In this document: piece after piece, positions 11,899-20,478 of the stretch
Numbering within the stretch: position 1 is the first letter of the stretch
Layout: the number at the start of each line of letters is the position of its first letter
DNA from: Amborella trichopoda
Lineage: Eukaryota > Streptophyta > Magnoliopsida > Amborellales > Amborellaceae
Assembly (NCBI RefSeq): GCF_000471905.2
Contig: NW_006495382.1
Span: forward strand, 184,973-248,972
Length of the DNA: 64,000 nt
Reading direction: 5' to 3'
Notes under the pieces: model-generated
The model's database searches: none
Told to the model about the DNA's origin: nothing
Seen by the model: the letters and a program-made list of their open reading frames with translations, nothing else
Position numbers and translations under genes: made by a program

Positions 11899-12228
11899 CT
11901 AATCCTCATGTCGGCAGCATCTCTTCGAATTGTGGTTGAAATGGACGATGCGCATTGGACGGAAGAGGGCTTCAATCTCATGAAAATTCAGAATAAAAAA
12001 TGGAGCATCAACATAATCTTTCTTCCTCTTGACTATCATGGGTTTCTTCATTGGTGCAGGCGGGCAGTTTTCAAGGAATGGGATCTTGTGCTCAGCAGAA
12101 GTGGGTGTGGAGCAATCATCTGAAGCATCTAGCTTTGGAGATCGGTGAATCTCAATTGCCTGTGGGCGCATGCCAAAGAGTTTGCTACCTTCGCTTTCTT
12201 TAGATACAGATACAGAGAGCACAGACAT
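11899..12228 (-). CDS. SMR: SIAMESE-related (SMR-type) cyclin-dependent kinase inhibitor
   Basis: This is a single uninterrupted exon of 109 codons. Residues 39-50 read CSTPTSAEHKIP, the signature block of the plant SIM/SMR inhibitors. It is followed by CPPAP (55-59), a basic stretch MKKPMIVKRKK (60-70) and the C-terminal FHEIEALFR (82-90) that corresponds to the cyclin-binding end of the family. Members bind CDK-cyclin complexes in the nucleus, block mitotic activity and promote endoreduplication or stress-induced arrest. That role is family knowledge, not shown here. Length and intronless structure fit the family. The ATG at 12228 has G at -3 and is preceded by a CT-rich leader (GA tract on the plus strand, 12245-12325). 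It is the only intact host gene in the window. Which SMR member it is cannot be decided. Confidence 0.85.
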   Translation of the reverse strand: MSVLSVSVSKESEGSKLFGMRPQAIEIHRSPKLDASDDCSTPTSAEHKIPFLENCPPAPMKKPMIVKRKKDYVDAPFFILNFHEIEALFRPMRIVHFNHNSKRCCRHED

Positions 12229-12244
12229 GGCAAGAAAGAATCAC

Positions 12245-12325
12245 TGTTAGAGAGAGAGAGGATTGCTAATTCCAGAGAGAGAGAGGATTGCTAATTCCAG
12301 AGAGAAAGAGAGAGAGAGGTGTGGA
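12245..12325. repeat. GA microsatellite in the SMR 5' leader
   Basis: GAGAGA runs here include two copies of AGAGAGAGAGGATTGCTAAT at 12251 and 12278. On the minus strand this is a CT-rich tract immediately upstream of the SMR start codon. Pyrimidine-rich 5' leaders are common in plant genes. Confidence 0.75.
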
Positions 12326-12345
12326 AAAGGAGAGAGGAGGGATGT

Positions 12346-12356
12346 GCTATATGAAG
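12346..12356 (-). promoter_or_regulatory. Candidate TATA box of the SMR gene
   Basis: The minus strand reads CTTCATATAGC, 118-128 nt upstream of the ATG. Transcription would then start in or just before the CT tract. A second TATA-like word (GTATATATTA, 12474-12465) lies about 240 nt upstream and is an alternative. Confidence 0.35.
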
Positions 12357-12648
12357 CAATGGGAGGCGTACAAGGGAAGGAAAAGGTACGGGTGGCCTAC
12401 TTGTTTGTTTTTCTTCGCTTTGCCAAAGTTTCTTTTGTCTTTTTCTGAGCGGGTATAGAGACCATAATATATACTTGGTCCCTCAGGTATTTATGTATTA
12501 ATAATTTCAATTTTTTATTTTGACTTCAAGCCCTTAGCACTTAGATATCACCCTCTAAAAATTGAATAATCAATGTTATTCTTTTCAAACACACACAAAT
12601 TTGTTTGACCTTTTCTTATGAGGCTGGTTGTTGGTAGAAGAGGTTACC
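12357..12648. promoter_or_regulatory. Upstream region of the SMR gene
   Basis: No ORF was recognised. The segment lies between the SMR leader and a probable hAT-type insertion at 12649, so the native promoter may be only about 300 bp before transposon sequence begins. No specific operator or hormone element is claimed. Confidence 0.35.
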
Positions 12649-13285
12649 ATTGGGGTGCGAAATGGCCCGGGTCAACCGTGGCTAGGGTTTCTAGCAAGCC
12701 TAGCCCGGCCATAGTCCCAACAATGCTGGAACCAAGGCCTCACCAAATGCAACAAAAGTAATAAAAGATAAAAACAATAGGCTGGGTTGGGCCAAACTAA
12801 GCCGACCCTGCACGAACCTAGCCCAAGATGTCCCAGACCTGTCCTCGGATTGTGGTAGGTAAGCGTTGGCCCACCCCTTGGGCCTCATTTTATGGCCTAG
12901 GCCAGCCCCACCTTAGACCCCATGGATTGACCAGACAAGGTCCAGCTTTAGATCGAGAAAATGGATTCAAAGTGTTGGTTCTGGATCCATTTGACATTGA
13001 TCCGACCCAAGTCAGGTGCAGATCGGTTCCATCTTGGACCCTATTGGATCAGGTCAGGTCCTGGTCAGTGTCAAGTAGACTTGCGCCAACCTAATAAGGA
13101 TATGCCTAAGATGCATATAAATCTTTATACTTATATATTATAAAATATAATTTTTTATATTTTGTCTTTCCAAACGTGGGCCTCATGTCTAGGTCCAAAT
13201 GACTTGGACCTCACCTAGATACAAGGAGGTCCGACCCACACGGGAACCGGCCCAACTACAGCCCTACGTTACATTGCACCCCAAT
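12649..13285. mobile_element. Non-autonomous hAT-like DNA transposon (MITE-sized)
   Basis: The left end reads ATTGGGGTGCGAAATGGCCC. The right end, on the minus strand, reads ATTGGGGTGCAATGT. The shared terminal word ATTGGGGTGC and the GGCCCGG-rich subterminal regions are typical of plant hAT non-autonomous elements. The 637-bp body is GC-rich compared with its surroundings and has no transposase frame. An 8-bp target duplication was looked for and not found, so the exact ends could be off by a few bases. Confidence 0.55.
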
Positions 13286-13347
13286 ATTGCGGGGCGTAAG
13301 GATGCCCCTATTAGGCTTTCGTGTCGCCAACCATGTAAAAGAAGAAA

Positions 13348-13365
13348 ATGCTCCCGCGGGAGCAT
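13348..13365. repeat. Perfect 18-bp palindrome
   Basis: ATGCTCCCGCGGGAGCAT is its own reverse complement and is centred on CCGCGG (a SacII recognition sequence). The match does not extend to either side. No function is inferred. Confidence 0.9.
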
Positions 13366-13970
13366 GGAATCTTTTGATTTTTTATGGGAGGCAAGGTGAT
13401 GGGGGGGTGGTTTATCTTCATTGATGAGTGATTTAAAATTTTATGAATTTTTAATGGATGGGCAGAAAGTGCATTGGATGCCTTTCATAGAATTCAATTC
13501 CCATCTACCAGTTGAGTAGACTAATCAACTCATGCATCCGCGCACGTGGGGGCCTGCCAAAAATTGCTTGGATTTCATGAACTCTGCTGGTTCAAGATGC
13601 TTTCTATGTAGCCCTCAAAATCAGCATGACGCGATGTGTTATGTTTTATTCTTTATTCTTTCATTCCAAGTGTCTTCTGCTTGTGGTGAAACCCATAACA
13701 ACACAAGTTAAAGCCAATTCCCCCATGTTACCATCGACAAAATTGTTTCTCTCCGCGTTACTTGGGGACATAAAAGAGAGAGAGGCTCCGGTGTGTAGCC
13801 CAAGTTTTGGGGGACTTGGCAATTACCTACCATGGTGGTATCTGAATTAATAAGGCGTCCAATTTGCATACTGCCTGTCTTGTTGGCACAGGCATGCAGT
13901 GCATGTACTTTGGGCACCCGTGTTTCCTGGAAACATGTTGTATATTGGAGTTTGGTTTCTTGTACGGCCC

Positions 13971-14012
13971 CGTTTGGTTATATAGAAATGAGTCCTTCAT
14001 ACTCTCATTTCT
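13971..14012. repeat. Stem-loop next to a CCCCGTTTGG word (possible MITE remnant)
   Basis: AGAAATGAG (13984-13992) and CTCATTTCT (14004-14012) form a perfect 9-bp stem with an 11-nt loop. Just upstream is GCCCCGTTTGGTTA, a word often seen at the ends of plant Harbinger or hAT MITEs. The other end was not found. Confidence 0.35.
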
Positions 14013-14159
14013 AATGAAAACAGCCCGTAAATGTTGTTTGTATGCCCGCTCAGGGCGAGCTCCATTTCTACACGGAGACTAATTTTTACGTTTTAAGCCA
14101 TTTTTAAGGAACTATCAAAACCATAAAAAAAATAGGTAGAATTAACATTTTCAAGAAAA

Positions 14160-17100
14160 TATTTTTTTTACGAATATTATGAGTTTTTATTCATTAAATG
14201 CCTTAAAAGCACGAGATTACAATAAAGGATTCAAAGAAGAAGAGACAAGAAGAGAGAGAAGATGAACCCCATGCTTGCAAGACCATCTGCGACATCATTG
14301 GCCTCGTTGTAGGTATGACAAAAGAAAACCATTGGCTAGGCACAACACAAAGACCATGAATTTTAACCCAAAGGCCATGGGAGCTACAAAGAATATTATG
14401 CTCTAGCCTGCACCACTTAATCACATTCAAAGAATCTCCTTCAATAATAATGCCTCCAGAGATGTCCCTATTAGCAATAATTTTCAAACCATGAAGTAGG
14501 AGCTCATCTCAACATGATTAGCTATAGTGTTGTCACTATGACCAAATTAAAAGAATAGGACCCCTCACTGTTACGAAGCAATCCACACACACCTATTGGA
14601 CCTGAGTTACTAAGAAATCTACCATCAAAATTGAGATTGAGGCAGTCCTCAGGAGGCAATTTCCAAATCCTATGAGAATGACCCAAGAAAGAGGATTAGA
14701 AAACTAAATTTTATAGATTGACATAAATATTGGTCCGAAGAACACCCGAACCTTTAGGTGTACAAGAGAACCATTCCCAAAGATATTGAAGGACACGATC
14801 TTTAACCCCCTCAATATTTAAATAATCCCCATAAAAAAATCTCCTATTATGTTTCAACCACATCTGCCACAGAATAGCACTTCCAAAGATTTCCCAAATG
14901 AGTACTCCTTCCTTTGGTGAACCTAGAATAACAAGCTGGTTGGTAATACAAATGAGGTTCATCAATATCTTATAGAGTAGAACCAATATCGAGAAAGCTC
15001 AATACCATAAGCAAGCAGAAAAAGGATGACTTAAGAATAAGTGGAGCCCAGTTTCTTTATCATTTTTGCACATCAGGCAGATGTTAAGCAGAATTTTACC
15101 TCTCATGAGCAAGTTATCCATAGTGAGGCATTTTTTTTGTAAGGCTACCCAGAAGAATGCTTGGATTTTAACATGTTTCAACCATTTCCAGATAGAACCA
15201 AGAGTATAATCAATATTGCAAACCCAGTCTATATAAAGTAGCATATAGGTAGGCTAAACAGAGAGCACCCCATCATTCTAATCTCATCTTCACAACTAGT
15301 TTCGCTGAAGAAGTAGAAGGTCTTGAAGTTGTAGAATTATAGAATCTAGGAGTCTATTATAAATACAAGAAATATCCCAAACCCCACCCTAAGTAGAAGA
15401 GGAGGCTAGCTATGAAATTTTGGCAATAGGTAGAGAAACTTTGGCAGAAAAGATTTGGAAATAAATAGTAAAGAAGAGAATAACCAAGCCATTAATTCAA
15501 AAAAAAAACACATTGTCCCCTTTGCCAGTTAACCATCTAATGTTGCTCAAAACTATATTTTTGCCGCTGAAAATATCTTTCCATAATTGTGAAGTATACT
15601 TGCCCCCTATACCTTTATTAATCAAATGGGAAATATGATCATAGTCGTATTTAGCAACAAGAATATCTTTCGAAAGTTGAGAAGAGTATTGAAAAATTCG
15701 CCACCACCATTTGGACAAAAGCACCCAGTTCATACGTTTGAGCACTTTGATACCCAAACCACCCAATTTGGCAGGCATGCAGACTTTTTCCCAATTTACC
15801 ATGTGAAACTTCCTTTTATTATCATCCACATTTCCCCAAATAAAGTTCCGCATATATCTTTCAATAAGCTTAATTACCTCACTAGGCATTTGTAAGATCG
15901 ACATGAGGTAAATGGGCAAGTTAACATAAGTCAACATAACCAACGTTACTCGACCACTAAAAAATAGAGTTTTGGTCTCCCATAAATCTAGTTTGACTTG
16001 ATATCTATTAATGAGAGGGTCCCAAACTGTCTGTGAAATCTTGCGGTGAGAGATAGAAACCCCTAATTATTTCAGAGGAAACTTCTATGTTTTAACAGCC
16101 AAGGATAAAGGCAAGAGCATCCACTTGGTCAATAGGGCAAGAAATACGAACTAGCAACGTTTTATGAAAATTAACTTTGACACCCAAAGCAAGCTAGCCA
16201 CAAAGGAGGAAAGCATTCAAGTTTTGAACATGATCTTGATTTTCCTCACAAAATGTCAGGGTATCACTTGCATATTGCATTTGCGAGATGACTGGCTTAG
16301 AAGGGAAACAAGGAAACTAGTCAAGAGTCTGCATTCACAATATTCTTAAGCATTAAGTTGAAACCCATTACAACTAAGTTAAAACGAAAAGGAGAAAGAG
16401 GGTCTCCTTGTCTACTTCCCCAAGAAGCTTGAAAGAAATCCTTAAGACTGTCAAAGATAAGGACCGAGAAGTATGTTGAAGAACGGCAACCCATAATCCA
16501 GGAAATCCATTTAACGCCAAAGCCCATCCTTCTATTAATTTATGCCACTCAACTCTGTCAAAACATTTTCCATATCTAACTTGATGACCACTCCTAGTTG
16601 TTTAGCAGGCTTCCTAGAGTGAATACATTCCTGAGCGATAAGGATGTTATTCGTAATCATTCGATCTCTAATAAACACTAACTTTTCATCCGAGACCACA
16701 TGGGGGAGAGCAAGTTTCAATCTTTTAGCCACAACCTTTGCGATGATCTTATAAAGTCTGAATAAAAGACTAATGGCCCTAATATTACCAAAATTTCAGC
16801 AATGATATCTTTCTTAGGAATCAAAGAAATATAGGTAGAATTGATACCTTTAAGAACTTTACTAATATTCCAAAATTCCTTAACCATTAAGACCACCATC
16901 CTAGAGCAAATACCAAAAACCCTCAAAAGAAGAAAGAGGGACGTCATTCAGACTAGGGGCTTTGTCCCCTGACAAAGCAAAAAGACTTTCAATTTAACTT
17001 CTTCTTCAGTAACATCTTTTTCCAACTCAAGAACCAAATTAGAAGCAAGGTATTGAAAGGTACCCCATCCAAGATAATTCCCAACCAAAATTCACTCAAG

Positions 17101-18453
17101 AATGCCTTCTCAAAGTGATTGACAGGGGCATCATCTCTTTCATTGGAGTCACCTTCAGGAACTCCAAGTAAACTCATAGCATCGATGTGATTTTTCCTTC
17201 TTCTAGTATTCACAATGGCATGAAAAATTGTCTTATTCCTATCTCCTGCTTTAAGCCATTTTACTTTAGATCTCTGCCACCAATAGATTTCTTCCATTCT
17301 CAGATAGTCACGAAGCTAATTGAGTATAATATTTTTACTAACTACCATGTCCTCATAGAGTTCTTGATTTTCCTAAACAACGCTTTCCAGTAGCTCTATG
17401 TTCATCAGCGTAGTCTCGAACTTACTTGCAATCTAATATTATGTTTCCTTCTTCTAAGAGATAAGTTTATGTTGAAGGCTGATAAGCTTTTTGTGAAGTC
17501 GAAATGCGTAGCTGTCTAAAACGTAACTACTTCCCCAGGTCTATTTGATAATATGAATAATATCTGGTTCTTCAAGAAAATTAATATCTAGATGAAAAGG
17601 CCTTGGCCTAGAAAAAACTTCCTCATTATGAAAACAAATTGGCAAATGGTCAGAGGAAACCATGGTTCGAGCGTTAACCTAGATCAAAGGGAAAGCACTT
17701 TCTTAGGCATCTGAAATCAGAAAACGGTCATCTGAAATCAGAAAATGGTCAATCTTTGAAAGAACCAACTGAGAAGTTTTGTTGTTTGACCAAGTAAAAT
17801 GAGCCCCAGTCTTAGGAAGATCCAATAAATCATTCTCCATAATGAATTCATTAAATAGATGTATATGAGAGTTAAAACTAGAATAAGATGAAATTTCACT
17901 AGGATTACGAATAAGATTAAACTCGCCCCTAATACATACAAGAAGCCCAATAGAAGAAATATAATTAATTGGGCCTTCAAAGTGATAACCAAAAATCTAT
18001 CAAATTTAAAAACTTGTAAGCAAAGAAAAGCAGTTGGATCCCAGAAAACACACAACCCACCCCAATTACCACAAGCATCCACACCCTCAAAAGAAACATT
18101 CCCATTATCCCAGAGAAATTTAGCATCCGAAAGAGAAGGAGAAGCACATTTAGTTTCTTGAAGAATAAAAGTATAGGGTTTAGACTTAGAAATTAAGAAA
18201 TTGATCTCCTAGTTTTGGTGATTGTCACAAAGACAAAGACCTCACACACTCAAGCTTGTAATCTTCGTGGGCAAGAGGAAGGTTCACCAAGCCCCTCGAA
18301 GCCACCATCTTCAAAGGGGTTAAATGGAGATGTAGAATAACTGTTGTCATTGCTACTTGTGGTCGACATTGATATGTTTTTGAAATTGTTGTGACTGCTA
18401 CTTCCAGGAATTTGAAAGTGAGCTATGTGCGCAAAAAACTTGTGGTAAGTCAT
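14160..18453 (-). pseudogene. L1-type LINE ORF2 remnant (endonuclease, RT, zf-RVT, RNase H)
   Basis: On the minus strand the fragments run in L1 order. An endonuclease lies at about 18260-17600 (FILQETKC, then HFTWSNNKTSQLVLSKID at about 17835-17780 and SSDHLP near 17650). A linker is at 17297-16989 (WWQRSKVKWLKAGDRNKTIF). The RT is at 16732-16260 (KLDMEN, WISWIMGC, QGDPLSPF). The RT-distal part is at 15943-15497 (FIWGNVDDNKRKFHMVNWEK, AKLGGLGIK). A zf-RVT-like part is at 15244-14711 and an RNase H-like tail at 14487-14203 (IIIEGDSLNVIKW). The YADD box reads YASD (16274-16263). Frameshifts and stops are many. The 3' end near 14160 has AATAAA-like and short A-rich sequence. The frame 18453-18250 may be an ORF1 tail. 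The element is inactive. Confidence 0.85.
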
Positions 18454-18455
18454 AT

Positions 18456-18896
18456 TATAATACCATCATCATGATCATCATCAGAGTTTTTTTGAACTAT
18501 TTGGGGTCGTCTACATGAATCTGGGTTCGCGCTTTTGCTCTATCAAAGGTCATACTGTCAGTGAGGCTATAAGTTTCTATATATTTTCTCACTATTTCTA
18601 ACAATGACCTTTTAGGCTTACCCAACCTTCTACTTGAACCAACTTGCACCTCTTAATAGGTGTTGCGTTGGGCCTATACTGCACATGCCCAGCCCACCTA
18701 TGTCTACTTTCAATCTTTTTGTCACCTATTGGAGCCACACCTAAGTTATCTCAAATATATTAATTTTGAATTCTATCCCTTCTGGTCTTGCTACACATGT
18801 ATCTCAAGATCCTCATCTCAACTGTACTCATCCTATGGGTCTATTATTTCTTGACCGCCCAACATTCTGCCTTATAAAGGAAAGCTAGCTTCACAG
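18456..18896 (-). pseudogene. RTE-type LINE, 3' end of RT and ATG-repeat tail
   Basis: The minus strand reads FLYKAECWAVKK at 18892-18855, then EMRILRYMCSKTRRDRIQN, LGVAPIGDK, a segment RLGKPKRSLLEIVRKY (about 18631-18584), and ends HVDDPK-stop near 18502. A GATGATGATCATGATGATGG tail follows at about 18490-18469. This order and the trinucleotide tail are characteristic of plant RTE elements. The coding sequence stops abruptly at 18896, where LTR0 begins, so the upstream RT is displaced to the right of the nest. Its tail abuts the L1 remnant, which suggests RTE inserted into the L1. Confidence 0.8.
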
Positions 18897-20478
18897 TGGT
18901 TAGATGCCTCTATCTCGCCCCCAAGTCGGGTTGACCTGGTGGAACGTGTCTCGAGTTTTAAAGAGAACCTGGGACTTGAGACTGTTATGAGAGGAATTAG
19001 AGTGCGAGGCGGGGCACACCTCACCTGGGTTCATGACGTACTCGAGCTGACTCACGTGGACGCCCTCTTAGATCACGATGGAAAGTCCCCCCAAGCCTAT
19101 GGCTAGTTCGCAATCACCTCCCTTGACCTGTTCTCTCCTGTTTTTGAAATCGCACATGCACATGTTAGTATACAAGACAAGTGGGTCAGAGGACCTCACT
19201 TTGCCTTTAGGTGAATGCAAACGAGCGTACATTTAAGGGGTAGAATAAAGAAATGGAGACTAGTGCGATGCTCACCTGGTCTTCCAGACTAAGAAAAGAG
19301 AGTAGAATAAAGATGAGTGGAAAAAAGGGAATGTTACAAAATGAAATATTAGTATGGCTTTCAACTAATATCTCAAAGAGGAGAAAAATAAATTCTTAGA
19401 GACTGGTCTACTTTTCACTCAATACTCCAAGGAAGGAACTTTAAAGAGTAGTATGGCTTTCGACCAGTTCCCTAAAGAAAGGGCTCTAAAGACTGTTATG
19501 GCTTTCAACTTGTACTTTAAAAAAATGGCTCTAAAGACTGGTATGGCTTTCAACCAGTACTTTAAAGAAATGGTTCTAAAGACTAGTATGGCTTTCAACC
19601 AGTACTTTAAAGATGAAATGTGTGTTTTTGAAATTATTGAAGGTTAATATGGTTAAGAGAGAGAAAGAAAGTAGCAAGAAATAGAATAAGGGAAGAGAAG
19701 AGGAGAAAAGAGATGATAGAGATGAATGGGAGAAACAAAATTTGACCAGGCGGCTAGACTATTGCTGGGGTAAGGCTAATGCGGGCGCTAATTTGATGTG
19801 GTAGCTAGACGGACATGGTGGCTCAGCACGACGGTTGAACTACTCAACGTCAAAACCAACACACTGACTAATCTGATGCCACAGTTTGCTTGACGTAGCA
19901 GCTAAACGGGCACAATGACTCAGACAGGCGCAACAGCTAAATTGCTCGACTCCAAGAACAACTTTGCAGCATAAGGCTTAACTTGTCCTCTGGTCAAACG
20001 AGAAAAGAAAGGTGAAGAGAGACGGAAAAGAGAAAAGAAAAGAGAAAAGAAAAGAGAAGAGAATAAGAGGGGGAAAAGGAAGAGCTAGAGAAGACACAAA
20101 GAAAAGGAGAGAGAGAAGAGAGACAAGGAAAAAGAGGAAAGATAAGAGAGAGAAGTGAGATAAGAGAGAGAATAAAAATGTGAGAAACGAATCAAATGAA
20201 GGGAAAGAAGAGAGATAAGAGAGAGAATCGAAGAGTGCGAAATGAATGAGAAGAATGGAAAGAAGAGAGATAAGAGAAATATTAGAGAGACAAAAGATGA
20301 GAGAGATAAGGGAGAGAGGAAACAGATAGAGAAAGAAGAGAGAGAAAAGAGAGAGCAGAGGAGAGGGAAGATAAGAAAGGAAAGAAGAGGAAGAAAAGAG
20401 GGAGTGAAGAGAGAGGATATAAGAGAGATGAAGTGGAAAGAGAAGAAAGAGAACATAGAAGATGAGGAAGGGACTCAT
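18897..20478 (-). mobile_element. LTR0: left part of a Tat-like LTR, interrupted by LTR B
   Basis: It starts TGGTTAGATGCC, matching the TGGTTAGGTGCC start of LTR1, LTR3 and LTR4. It then follows them through the CTCGAGTTTTAAAGAGAACC-like and CGCCCTCTTAGATCACGATG segments (19055-19079). GA-rich DNA (19980-20470) then begins as in the other LTRs. Homology ends at 20478, where an LTR in the opposite orientation starts. The left flank is CACAG, inside RTE coding sequence. It carries its own minisatellite (19380-19640) absent from the other LTRs. Confidence 0.75.
19380..19640. repeat. 44-bp tandem repeat with hairpin units in LTR0
   Basis: About five units contain TGGTATGGCTTTCAACCAGT followed by a TTTAAAGAAATGG-like spacer. 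ACTGGT and ACCAGT can pair around ATGGCTTTCA, so each unit is a small inverted repeat. The array is not seen in LTR1-LTR4. A 64-codon frame across it (19453-19647) is a by-product of the repeat. Confidence 0.8.

Larger units (their letters stand above)
13286..14159. other. Intergenic DNA with two short inverted repeats
   Basis: No gene was recognised. The frames between 13626 and 14082 lack domains. The segment holds a perfect palindrome at 13348-13365 and a stem-loop at 13984-14012 (separate entries). Confidence 0.45.

Noticed and set aside
11908-12123. Plus-strand frame opposite the SMR gene
   Set aside because: It is a shadow of the minus-strand gene, where the family signature is unambiguous.
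13626-14082. Possible small genes between the hAT-like element and the L1
   Set aside because: The frames overlap on both strands, have no domain, and the region contains MITE-like inverted repeats.
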